Of a stretch of 64,000 nt of DNA, positions 1-7,183 are shown piece by piece. A model generated the notes under the pieces. It worked only from the letters and a program-made list of their open reading frames with translations, searched no databases and had not been told where the DNA came from. The stretch comes from Tardiphaga alba (GTDB taxonomy: Bacteria > Pseudomonadota > Alphaproteobacteria > Rhizobiales > Xanthobacteraceae), in assembly GCF_018279705.1 (NCBI RefSeq), contig NZ_CP036498.1, forward strand, positions 885,001 through 949,000, written 5' to 3'. A program made the position numbers and the translations under genes. The stretch's first letter is position 1. Every line of letters starts with the position of its first letter.

Positions 1-336
1 GCACAGCAGCATGGATTCGGTCATGCCCTGGATCATGGCGTGCTCGCTCTTCACCTTCCAGCGCGCGCTGCCCGATGACGGGATCAGTTTTCCGCCGCCA
101 GCGAGCTCATCGAGATATTCGGTGATGTTGTAGCTGTCGACGATCACCAGCCCATCGTCCAGAATGAGCGCCGGGATCTTGCGCAGCGGATTGACGTCAT
201 GCGCATAGGCCGCGTTGATCTGTGTCGGCGCGACGACCGTCGGCACCATCTCGATCTTGTCGATCAGTCCGAGTTCGGTCGCGGCGATGCGCACCTTGCG
301 GACGAAGGGCGAGGTCGGAGAGAAAGTCAATTTCAT
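1..336 (-). CDS. Glutathione S-transferase, N-terminal part (cut by window edge)
   Basis: The first 112 codons of a protein beginning MKLTFSPTSPFVRKV are visible; the rest lies before base 1. The pattern is the thioredoxin-fold N-terminal domain of a bacterial GST: an SPFVRKVR helix start near residues 9-16, the cis-proline segment NPLRKIPAL near residue 50, and the glutathione gamma-Glu binding turn VDSYNITEYLDE near residues 66-77. It probably conjugates or isomerises small electrophiles with glutathione in the cytosol. An FAH-family hydrolase follows on the same strand, upstream in transcription, separated by a palindromic repeat. The subfamily cannot be fixed without the C-terminal domain. 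Confidence 0.85.
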   Translation of the reverse strand, partial: MKLTFSPTSPFVRKVRIAATELGLIDKIEMVPTVVAPTQINAAYAHDVNPLRKIPALILDDGLVIVDSYNITEYLDELAGGGKLIPSSGSARWKVKSEHAMIQGMTESMLLC

Positions 337-360
337 TGGGAGTCCTTTGAATTGGATTTT

Positions 361-445
361 CGTCATTGCGAGGACCGTCAGCGACGAAGCAATCCAGTCA
401 TTCTTCACTTGGTTTCTGGATTGCTTCGCTGCGCTCGCAATGACG
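361..445. repeat. Dispersed palindromic repeat, copy 1 (CGTCATTGCGAGG family)
   Basis: An inverted repeat with arms CGTCATTGCGAGG... and ...CTCGCAATGACG around a second inverted pair, CGAAGCAATCCAG / CTGGATTGCTTCG. Near-identical copies lie at 43429-43511 and 56918-56994. It is a REP/RUP-like intergenic element that can fold into a long hairpin. It sits between the GST and the FAH-family gene. Confidence 0.85.
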
Positions 446-463
446 GCTGACAGCAACGGTGGC

Positions 464-1306
464 TTAAGCCGCCACGACCTTCTGCTTCTGCTCGCCGAGG
501 CCTTCGATGCCGAGGGTCATGACGTCGCCGACTTCGAGGAATTTCGGCGGCTTCATGCCGAGGCCGACGCCCGGCGGGGTGCCTGTGGTGATGATGTCGC
601 CGGGCATCAGGGTCATCATGCCGGAGAGATATGACACGATCTGTGGCACATTGAAGATCATGGTGGCGGTCGAGCCGGTCTGGCAGCGCTTGCCATTGAC
701 ATCGAGCCACATGCTGAGCTTGTGCACGTCGGCGATCTCGTCCTTGGTGACGATCCACGGGCCGAGCGGGCCGAACGTGTCGTGCGACTTGCCCTTGGTC
801 CACTGGCCGCCACGCTCGATCTGGAAGAAACGCTCGGAGACGTCGTTGCACACGGCATAGCCGGCGACATGCTTCAACGCATCGGCTTCGGACACATACT
901 TGGCTTTCGTGCCGATAATGATGGCGAGTTCGACTTCCCAGTCGAGCTTGGTGGAGCCGCGCGGTTTCTCGACATCGTCATTGGGGCCGCAGAGTGAATT
1001 CAGCGCCTTCATGAAGACGATGGGCTCGGAAGGGATCGGCATGTTGGATTCGGCGGCATGGTCCGCATAGTTCAGGCCGATGGCGATGAATTTCGGCTTC
1101 CCGCCGACCGGCGAGCCATAGCGCTGTTGGCCTGTGACTTCGGGGAGCGAGGCGGGGTCGATGGCGGCGAGCTTGGCCAGATTGTCCGGCGAGAACGCGT
1201 CGTCGGCGAAATCCTTGATCTTGCCGGAGAGGTCGCGCAGCTTGCCGGTATTGTCGATCAGTCCCGGCTTCTCGCTGCCGAACGCGCCGTATCTTACGAG
1301 TTTCAT
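464..1306 (-). CDS. Fumarylacetoacetate hydrolase (FAH) family protein
   Basis: A complete 280-residue protein of the FAH superfamily, whose members hydrolyse, isomerise or decarboxylate beta-diketo or hydroxy-dioate compounds in aromatic and sugar-acid breakdown. Visible family features are GLNYADHAAE (around residues 78-86, active-site His), DWEVELA with probable metal ligands Glu124 and Glu126, NDVSER with Asp155, KGKSHDTFGPLGP near 171-183, and the C-terminal GDIITTGTPPGVG. The length fits the ureidoglycolate-lyase / 2-hydroxyhepta-2,4-diene-1,7-dioate isomerase branch, but the substrate cannot be deduced. The GST gene follows downstream on the same strand, a pairing often seen in aromatic catabolism. 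Confidence 0.9.
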   Translation of the reverse strand: MKLVRYGAFGSEKPGLIDNTGKLRDLSGKIKDFADDAFSPDNLAKLAAIDPASLPEVTGQQRYGSPVGGKPKFIAIGLNYADHAAESNMPIPSEPIVFMKALNSLCGPNDDVEKPRGSTKLDWEVELAIIIGTKAKYVSEADALKHVAGYAVCNDVSERFFQIERGGQWTKGKSHDTFGPLGPWIVTKDEIADVHKLSMWLDVNGKRCQTGSTATMIFNVPQIVSYLSGMMTLMPGDIITTGTPPGVGLGMKPPKFLEVGDVMTLGIEGLGEQKQKVVAA

Positions 1307-1383
1307 TGTCGTCTCCCTGGAGCCTTTATTTGGCGGCTGAAGTTGTGGAACACCGCGCGGCGAAATTCAATCCGCGTGGCTGC

Positions 1384-2235
1384 TCAGTTTTGCAGCGCAT
1401 CAAAACGCCAAGCATCGCCGTCATGCTTGATGTGGCCAGCGCCGTAGTGACCGCCGATCACCAGCGTCGGCGTGTCTGCAAAACGCGTAAACAGCTCACG
1501 TCGTGAGCGGATGGATTGTGCGGGATCGGAATCAGCCGTCGAGGCCCAATCGGGATGCGCCATCTGCACGGGATGATGCGCGGCATCGCCCGTGAGCAAA
1601 GCTTCTTCCCCGCCCGATTTGATATGCACGCTCATATGGCCGGGGCTGTGGCCGGGCGTCGGGATCAGCGTGATTTCATTGGCGACAGTGGCATCGGCTG
1701 CGATGAGATCGACCAGCCCGGCATCGACAACCGGTTTGATGCTGTCGTTGAACACGGCGATGTATTCGGGCCGTTCGCTATGGTCCTTCCAGTACGTATA
1801 TTCGTCGCGTCCGAAGAGGTAGCGCGCATTCGGGAAGGTCGGCATCCATCGTCCATCGACCAGCCGCGTATTCCAGCCCACATGGTCCACATGCAGATGC
1901 GTGCACAGCACGGTGTCGATGCTGTTGGGCGCGAAACCGGCCTCGGTGAGGTGGCGCAGGAACGGCGTGTCGAGATGATTCCAGGTCGGCACCGAGCGGC
2001 CTTCCTTGTCGTTGCCGAGACAGGTATCGACGATGATGCGTCGCGTCGGCGTTTCCACCACCAGCGCATGGATCGACATTTTCAGCCGGCCTTCCTCATT
2101 GGCAAATTCGGGGATCAGCCAGGGCAGGGCTTTCACCTCGTCGGGGCCGGCTTGCGGAAGGATGAAGCGCGTGCTCCCCGTCGTCCGGCTTTCGAGAATT
2201 CGCGTGATCCTGACCTTGCCGATTGTCCACTGCAT
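1384..2235 (-). CDS. Metallo-beta-lactamase fold hydrolase
   Basis: A 283-residue MBL-fold protein. The zinc-binding HxHxDH motif is THLHVDHVGW, with His113, His115, Asp117 and His118. Further ligands are the His of TPGHSPGH and the Asp of LLTGDAAHHP. The N-terminus (VRITRILES) and the DHVGWN spacing match the group that includes AHL-lactonase-like and methyl parathion hydrolase-like proteins. It has no clear signal peptide and is probably cytosolic. It lies on the same strand as the FAH-family hydrolase, 77 bases upstream of it, so the two could be cotranscribed. Lactone or ester hydrolysis is an inference from the family. Confidence 0.88.
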   Translation of the reverse strand: MQWTIGKVRITRILESRTTGSTRFILPQAGPDEVKALPWLIPEFANEEGRLKMSIHALVVETPTRRIIVDTCLGNDKEGRSVPTWNHLDTPFLRHLTEAGFAPNSIDTVLCTHLHVDHVGWNTRLVDGRWMPTFPNARYLFGRDEYTYWKDHSERPEYIAVFNDSIKPVVDAGLVDLIAADATVANEITLIPTPGHSPGHMSVHIKSGGEEALLTGDAAHHPVQMAHPDWASTADSDPAQSIRSRRELFTRFADTPTLVIGGHYGAGHIKHDGDAWRFDALQN

Positions 2236-2357
2236 GTGGCGTTCACTCCCGTGTTCTTATTTGGGCAGGAGGATGCGGATTTTGCGCTGCTGGCGCAATG
2301 GATCATCTCGCATTGCTGTGCGTTGGAAGCGACACAACTGTTTCCGAGGAGCGCATT

Positions 2358-2771
2358 ATGCCAGAACTCGCCATTTCATCCGATAAAGTCGGCTTCCTGA
2401 TCGAGAAGGCCCGGCAATTCGACGCCAAGGATATCGAGGTCGATACCGATGAGGGCTCGAACGGTGCCGACGACAGGATGATCGATGTGCTGGAGGATGA
2501 CGGCAGCGATCCCGTCGTTAAGGAGATCGCCGGCTTCATCGCCGCCCTGAGTGAAGATGAGAAAACCGATCTCGTTGCTTTGATGCGGCTCGGCCGCGGC
2601 GACGCCACGATCGACGAATGGGCCGATCTGCGCCGCGAGGCGGCGGAGGGCAATAATGGCCGTACGGCGCGCTATCTGCTTGGCGAGCCATTGCTGGGCG
2701 ATCTGCTGGCAGAGGGGCTGGAAGAATTCGGCATAGAATGGGCCGACGAGCGCACGACGCCCGTGCATTGA
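2358..2771 (+). CDS. DUF3775 family protein
   Basis: A 137-residue soluble, acidic protein starting MPELAISSDKVGFLIEKARQFDAKD. The pattern KARQFDAKD ... GADDRMIDVLEDD ... FIAALSEDEKTDLVALMRLGRGD is the signature of DUF3775, a small alphaproteobacterial family of unknown function. The start was chosen at the ATG where family similarity begins; upstream in-frame codons read like non-coding sequence. It is transcribed alone, divergently from the MBL hydrolase and converging on an SDR gene, with a strong shared hairpin terminator between them. Confidence 0.85.
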   Translation: MPELAISSDKVGFLIEKARQFDAKDIEVDTDEGSNGADDRMIDVLEDDGSDPVVKEIAGFIAALSEDEKTDLVALMRLGRGDATIDEWADLRREAAEGNNGRTARYLLGEPLLGDLLAEGLEEFGIEWADERTTPVH

Positions 2772-2781
2772 TCTGGGAAAG

Positions 2782-2817
2782 AAGAAGGGCGATCGGCTCA
2801 CGCCGACCGCCCTTCTT
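2782..2817. terminator. Bidirectional hairpin terminator
   Basis: AAGAAGGGCGATCGGC, a TCAC loop and GCCGACCGCCCTTCTT form a long, nearly perfect GC-rich stem flanked by A-rich and T-rich ends. It lies between the 3' ends of the convergent DUF3775 and SDR genes, so it can serve both strands. Confidence 0.85.
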
Positions 2818-2836
2818 TGCATGGGGTGCGATGCTC

Positions 2837-3619
2837 TTACATCGTGCCCGGGAACGCACCACCGTCGAGCAGGATGTTTTGGCCGGTGATAAAGCCCGAC
2901 TTGGCGCTGCACAGCCAGGCGCAGGCTTGGCCGAACTCGTCGGCTTCACCGAAACGGCCCGCCGGATTTTCGCTGGCGCGCTGCTTGAGGATTTCTTCGA
3001 CGGACTTGCCGCTGTTCTTCGCCTGACCCGCAGCTACGCCACGAATGCGGTCGGTGTTGAACGGGCCGGGCAGCAATCCGTTGATGGTGACGTTGTTACG
3101 CACGGTCTTGCGCGACAGGCCGGCGACAAAGCCTGTGAGGCCCGAGCGAGCACCGTTGGACAGGCCGAGCACATCGATCGGCGCCTTCACGGCGGCCGAG
3201 GTGATGTTGACGATGCGGCCGAACTTGCGCTCCATCATGCTGTCCACCGTGGCCTTGATCAGCTCGATCGGCGTCAGCATATTGGCGTCGATGGCCTTGA
3301 TCCAGTCGTCGCGGGTCCAGTTGCGGAAATCGCCGGGCGGCGGGCCGCCGGCATTGTTGACGAGAATGTCGATCTGGCCGGCTGCTTTCAGCGCGGCCTC
3401 GCGGCCTTCCGGCGTGGTGATGTCGCCGACCACCTCAATAACCTCGACGCCCGGATTGGCTTTGCGGACTTCGGCGGCGGCGGCAGCGAGCACATCGCCG
3501 CCGCGCGCCGTCATGGTCACATGCACGCCTTCGGCGGCAAGCGCTGCGGCGCAGCCAAGCCCGAGACCCTTGCTCGATGCGCAGACCAATGCGCGACGGC
3601 CTTTAATTCCAAGATCCAC
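2837..3619 (-). CDS. SDR-family protein lacking the canonical YxxxK active site
   Basis: A 260-residue short-chain dehydrogenase/reductase-fold protein. The GTG start at 3617-3619 is preferred because AGGGAGAG lies just upstream and the Rossmann strand follows at once. The nucleotide loop is CASSKGLGLG (residues 13-22). NNAGG is at 88-92 and the structural Ser at 141 (NITSAA). Where the catalytic Tyr and Lys should be, 13 and 17 residues after Ser141, the sequence reads S154-N-G-A-R158. This matches the BKR-like SDR subgroup described as missing the perfect catalytic tetrad, so simple annotation as 3-oxoacyl-ACP reductase is unsafe. The C-terminus (GQNILLDGGAFPGTM) is SDR-typical. Confidence 0.9.
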   Translation of the reverse strand: MDLGIKGRRALVCASSKGLGLGCAAALAAEGVHVTMTARGGDVLAAAAAEVRKANPGVEVIEVVGDITTPEGREAALKAAGQIDILVNNAGGPPPGDFRNWTRDDWIKAIDANMLTPIELIKATVDSMMERKFGRIVNITSAAVKAPIDVLGLSNGARSGLTGFVAGLSRKTVRNNVTINGLLPGPFNTDRIRGVAAGQAKNSGKSVEEILKQRASENPAGRFGEADEFGQACAWLCSAKSGFITGQNILLDGGAFPGTM

Positions 3620-3712
3620 GATGTCTCTCCCTGAATGTCTAACTTGTCGATGGCGCACACTCTAGCGGTTCCCGCCATGCGAGGTAAGCCGGGTGGATAT
3701 GCGCAGACGCGT

Positions 3713-4219
3713 CTATGGCCGCTGCCCGCGCTTCAACTGATCAAAGCGCGTGGTGACATCCGGCGGCAGCGAGCGAATGCCGGTCTGGCCGAGCCGTGAC
3801 AGCAGCGGACGCAGATGCGAGCCGGTGAGATAGGGCGGCTGCATATTGGCCGGCACCAGCTGATCAAAGATCAGCACCAGGGTCAACGCGATCAGGCCGA
3901 CGCGGATGGCGCCGAGCAATGCGCCGCCAAGTCTGTCGCCGATGCCGATATGCGCGCCGATCAGGTCATTGACGGCAAGGCGCAGCAGCGAGCCCAGCAC
4001 GATGCCCGCGACCAGAAACATGGCGAAGAAGATCAGTGAATTCTGCGCCTGCGATGTGGTCGTCGCCTGCGGCAGGATCAGGCCGGTGATCCAGATGGCG
4101 ATGGGCGCGGCAACAAGATAGCCGAGAATGGTGACGGCGCTACGCAACAGGCCGGCGCGAAAGCCGAGCACGACAGCCACGATGAGCGCGGCATAGATGA
4201 CGACGTCGAAACTGTTCAT
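3713..4219 (-). CDS. CvpA family membrane protein
   Basis: A 168-residue protein starting MNSFDVVIYAALIVAVVLGFRAG, with a GAGGG ribosome site just upstream. About four hydrophobic segments are visible: residues 5-23, roughly 30-50, the stretch beginning LIFFAMFLVAGIVLG, and GALLGAIRVGLIALTLVLIF. The order and glycine-rich helices fit the CvpA family, inner-membrane proteins first linked to colicin V production and later to envelope integrity. In-frame codons extend upstream but lack family similarity. It lies divergent to the SDR gene at 4340, 120 bases away. Confidence 0.82.
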   Translation of the reverse strand: MNSFDVVIYAALIVAVVLGFRAGLLRSAVTILGYLVAAPIAIWITGLILPQATTTSQAQNSLIFFAMFLVAGIVLGSLLRLAVNDLIGAHIGIGDRLGGALLGAIRVGLIALTLVLIFDQLVPANMQPPYLTGSHLRPLLSRLGQTGIRSLPPDVTTRFDQLKRGQRP

Positions 4220-4339
4220 CGCGCCCTCACGGCGCGGCAATTCCGCGCGATAGAAATCCGGATAATCCCCGCGGTTTTGCGATCGCTGCAAGGCCGGCTA
4301 TCACTAGGCCAACAGAACAGCACGCAGCAGGGAACGACC

Positions 4340-5101
4340 ATGTCCGCTATATTCGACGTCTCCAAGGAAGTCATCCTCGTCACCGGCGCCTCGCAGGGGC
4401 TCGGCCGCCAGTTCGCGCGCGTGTTGTCCGCGCATGGCGCCGCCGTGGTGCTGGCGGCGCGGCAGACCGGCAAGCTGGAGGCCCTGCAGAAGGAGATCAC
4501 CGACAAAGGCGGCCGCGCTTTCGCCGTGTCGATGGATGTCACCGACAATGCCTCGATCGCAAAGGCGTTTGACGCTGCCGAGAAGGCGCTTGGGCCGGTC
4601 ACCGTGCTGATCAACAATGCCGGCATTGCCGTGGAGAAGATGGCCATCGATCAGACCGAAGCCGATTGGGATTCGGTGATGGGCGCCAATCTCAAAGGCG
4701 CTTACTTCGCGGCGACGGAAGCGGCGCGCCGCATGATCGCGCACAAGGTCGAAGGCAATATCGTCAACATCGCTTCGGTGTTGGGCTTCGGCCTGACCAA
4801 GGCGGTGTCGCCTTATGCGATCTCGAAGGCTGGCATCGTGCAGGCCACCAAAGCGCTGGCGCTGGAACTGGCTGCGCACCGCATCCGCGTCAACGCGCTG
4901 GCGCCGGGCTATATCGATACCGACATCAACCACGCCGCCTGGGACACGCCGGTTGGCGAAAAGCTGGTCAAGCGCATCGCCCAGCGCCGGGTCGGCCATG
5001 AGAGCGATCTCGATGGCGCCATCCTGCTGCTGGCCTCTGGCGCGTCGCGCTATATGACCGGCAGCACGGTCACCGTGGATGGCGGGTTTCTGCTGAGCTG
5101 A
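4340..5101 (+). CDS. SDR family NAD(P)-dependent oxidoreductase
   Basis: A 253-residue classical SDR. It has TGASQGLG (residues 15-22), NNAG (92-95), Ser146 in NIASVLG and the catalytic Tyr159-x-x-x-Lys163 (PYAISKAG). The C-terminal MTGSTVTVDGGFLLS is the usual family end. The start is the ATG preceded by AGCAGGGAACGACC. It likely reduces or oxidises a hydroxyl/keto group; 3-oxoacyl-ACP reductase (FabG)-like substrates are possible but unproven. Unlike the SDR at 2837-3619, its active site is intact. Confidence 0.9.
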   Translation: MSAIFDVSKEVILVTGASQGLGRQFARVLSAHGAAVVLAARQTGKLEALQKEITDKGGRAFAVSMDVTDNASIAKAFDAAEKALGPVTVLINNAGIAVEKMAIDQTEADWDSVMGANLKGAYFAATEAARRMIAHKVEGNIVNIASVLGFGLTKAVSPYAISKAGIVQATKALALELAAHRIRVNALAPGYIDTDINHAAWDTPVGEKLVKRIAQRRVGHESDLDGAILLLASGASRYMTGSTVTVDGGFLLS

Positions 5102-5291
5102 GGGGGCCGTATTTCTCCCCAGCACGTCATAAAAACGCAAAAAGATGCCCGCTGCCCCTTCCCAAAGCCGGCGGGCATTGATAGATACCCCTCACGCCGA
5201 GGCACTGCCCGGCTTCTTCTCAGGAACTTCAGATCTGGGATCGCTCGCGCCTCTGGCGCCGGCATCTGGATCATGTTCCCGAAAGCATTGG

Positions 5292-5368
<77 letters not shown>

Positions 5369-5396
5369 ATTCCTTCCTTTACCGGGGAAGGGCCCG

Positions 5397-5425
5397 AAAA
5401 GCCGCCGCATCCCGGCGGCTTTTTC
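5397..5425 (+). terminator. Rho-independent terminator after tRNA-fMet
   Basis: AAAAGCCGCCG, loop CATCC, CGGCGGCTTTTT: a 7-bp GC stem with flanking A/T tract extension and a run of five T. It lies directly downstream of the initiator tRNA. Confidence 0.85.
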
Positions 5426-5523
5426 GTTTTGGGACGGTCGCCCCGGGGCGGCATGATGTCCGGGCCGGGAACAGCGCGAGGTCCGTCTCGTTCACTCACC
5501 GATTCAACAATGGAGGTGAATGG

Positions 5524-5976
5524 ATGAGGGGCAGGATCGTGTCCGCAGACGATGGCGTGAAGACCCATGTGGTCATACTCGAGACGGGCGATGAAGCCTT
5601 CGAGGCGCTGACGAAATATATCAACGACGCCGGCATCGCCGCCGCATCGATCACTGCGATTGGCGCCTTTAAGCAGGCGACAGTGGCCTTCTATCACTAC
5701 GAAACTAAGTCCTACACGGACATCCCGGTCCTCGAAGCCAGCGAAGTGCTGAGCCTGCTCGGCGATGTCGCTGTGGGCGATGACGGCAAGGCTGGCTTGC
5801 ATCTGCACGCCGTGCTCGGCCTTGCTGATGGATCGGTGCGCGGCGGACATTTTCTCAAGGGGACCGTGCGGCCGACGCTCGAAGTCATCATCACGGAAAC
5901 GCCCGCCTGCTTGCGCCGCAAGAAGCGCGACGATCTCGGCATTGCACTGATCGATCTGCAAAAGAGCCGGTCGTGA
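5524..5976 (+). CDS. DUF296 / PPC domain protein
   Basis: A 150-residue protein starting MRGRIVSADDGVKTHVVILETGDE; GGAGG lies 7 bases upstream of this ATG, which fixes the start over the overlapping out-of-frame ATG at 5520. The sequence AAASITAIGAFKQATVAFYHYETKSY ... GLHLHAVLGLADGSVRGGHFLKGTVRPTLEVIITE is the PPC (plants and prokaryotes conserved, DUF296) fold. The histidines in HLHAVLG and GGHF resemble the metal-binding set of stand-alone bacterial members. In plants this domain is fused to AT-hooks; bacterial single-domain proteins have no firm function. It is monocistronic, after the tRNA terminator. Confidence 0.85.
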   Translation: MRGRIVSADDGVKTHVVILETGDEAFEALTKYINDAGIAAASITAIGAFKQATVAFYHYETKSYTDIPVLEASEVLSLLGDVAVGDDGKAGLHLHAVLGLADGSVRGGHFLKGTVRPTLEVIITETPACLRRKKRDDLGIALIDLQKSRS

Positions 5977-6046
5977 CGCTCTTAACGGAAAAGCCGCGCA
6001 GACGCAGTGAGCGTCGCGCGGCTCTGTGATGGCGAAAAGTTGAAGA

Positions 6047-6295
6047 TTACTTCTTCATGCCATCTTTCTTCATGTCATCTTTCTTCATCGTTCCGTCGCT
6101 CTTCATCATATTGTTGTCCTTCTTCATTTTCGAATCCGGGCGATCAACGGCAGCGCCGGTACTGGTTGTGCCCGGCTGATTGACGCCTGCGCCGGTGGAG
6201 CCGGGCTGTGGCGCGCTTGGATTGGCTCCGGACTGCGCGAAGGAGGCAGAGGCGGACAATGCGACGATGGCGGAAGCAATGATGAGCTTGTTCAT
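6047..6295 (-). CDS. Pentapeptide MXKDX repeat protein (exported)
   Basis: An 82-residue protein. It has a clear signal peptide, MNKLIIASAIVALSASASFA, followed by a Gly/Pro/Thr-rich linker and a Lys/Met/Asp tail made of imperfect MKKDD/MKKDG units. This is the hallmark of the MXKDX repeat family (TIGR02953), small periplasmic proteins of unknown role. An ATG two codons upstream is an alternative start; the one chosen has AGGG at better spacing. The high charge and Met content suggest metal or polyanion interaction, which is inference only. It is the first of four small genes transcribed on the minus strand up to 7086. Confidence 0.8.
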   Translation of the reverse strand: MNKLIIASAIVALSASASFAQSGANPSAPQPGSTGAGVNQPGTTSTGAAVDRPDSKMKKDNNMMKSDGTMKKDDMKKDGMKK

Positions 6296-6413
6296 ATGCA
6301 TAATCCCTGTTTGAGGCACATGAACTCAATAAGGGACATCATGCCTTGTTCCGCTTGCTGTAGAGATCGACTGCTCACGATGTGTCGCCGTATGTGACGA
6401 GCTTCGTGAATGA

Positions 6414-6605
6414 CTATCTCGCCGGATTGCGACCGGTGCGCGGATTGAGCGGCGGCGTTGCTTCGCGCGCCAGCCTCAGCGGTACTGGATTTTCCCAGAC
6501 CTGCTGCAGATGGCCGTCGTCACCAGCGTGGAAGTAAGGCTCTTTGCCGACGGGCGTCACTGCATCATAGGCGCCGTTACGTTTGTCGGTGTAATCGTCG
6601 GGCAT
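6414..6605 (-). CDS. Small hypothetical protein (63 aa)
   Basis: Starts MPDDYTDKRNGAYDAVTPVGKEPYFHAGDDGHLQQVWENP with CGAGGGAG at good distance before the ATG. It is hydrophilic, with no membrane segment or signal peptide, and ends in a Pro/Arg-rich tail. I do not recognise a family. It lies 55 bases downstream of the DUF2171 gene on the same strand and is probably cotranscribed with it. Confidence 0.6.
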   Translation of the reverse strand: MPDDYTDKRNGAYDAVTPVGKEPYFHAGDDGHLQQVWENPVPLRLAREATPPLNPRTGRNPAR

Positions 6606-6660
6606 GATGTGCTCCCTCGATGAAAGGCCGCCCGGCCGTGGTCGGGCGGCGCGTTCGTTA

Positions 6661-6888
6661 TCAACCGGCCCAATGTGCGGTGACTTCCGCGGCGGGCTTG
6701 TTGAGGTGGACATGGGCGTCGACATGATCGACCCAGCCGACCGGAATGAAGTGATGATGGGCGCCGTCAGGCGAGCTCGATTTCGTCAGCTTGATTTTGT
6801 CGCTGCCTTCGAGATGGTCGACCTTGCCGACCGTTTTCCGGTCCGACGAAATGACGTCCATGTGTTCTTTGATCTTCGACGTGTCCAT
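6661..6888 (-). CDS. DUF2171 family protein
   Basis: A 75-residue protein, MDTSKIKEHMDVISSDRKTVGKVDHLEGSDKIKLTK..., ending HHHFIPVGWVDHVDAHVHLNKPAAEVTAHWAG. It matches the DUF2171 pattern (IKEHM-V-G-VD-DKIKLTK-HHxIP-WV), a PRC-barrel-like small soluble fold common in rhizobia and often stress induced. The function is unknown. CGAGG sits 9 bases before the ATG. Neighbours on both sides are short genes on the same strand, suggesting a small-protein operon. Confidence 0.82.
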   Translation of the reverse strand: MDTSKIKEHMDVISSDRKTVGKVDHLEGSDKIKLTKSSSPDGAHHHFIPVGWVDHVDAHVHLNKPAAEVTAHWAG

Positions 6889-6957
6889 CGCAATATCCTC
6901 GTTGGATTGAGATGGTTGCAACCGGATGTCGCGGGAAAGGTTGCCGTGCGCGCGGCG

Positions 6958-7086
6958 TCAGGTGCGAAAATAGGCGAACAGCATCATTACGACGAGCGCT
7001 GCAGCGCCGACCCACAGCAGCAGGCTGATCGACAGCGTCTTGGCCTCGGACGGCGTATGGCCGGCGGATTTTTCCTCAGGGAGCAT
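6958..7086 (-). CDS. Small single-pass membrane protein (42 aa)
   Basis: Reads MLPEEKSAGHTPSEAKTLSI followed by SLLLWVGAAALVVMMLFAYF and RT-stop. It has a hydrophilic N-terminus of about 18 residues and one strong transmembrane helix at the C-terminus. AGGA is 8 bases before the ATG. It is not recognised as a family, but the codon use and the clean helix argue for a real gene. It lies 69 bases upstream of the DUF2171 gene on the same strand. Confidence 0.6.
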   Translation of the reverse strand: MLPEEKSAGHTPSEAKTLSISLLLWVGAAALVVMMLFAYFRT

Positions 7087-7183
7087 GGTGCGGTTCCTGC
7101 ATGGCAAGACGGGCATGATGAGGTCCCATCATGCCTTCTTGCTATGTGAGCAATCCGCAGCGCTGTGATCCGTTCCGTCGCGA

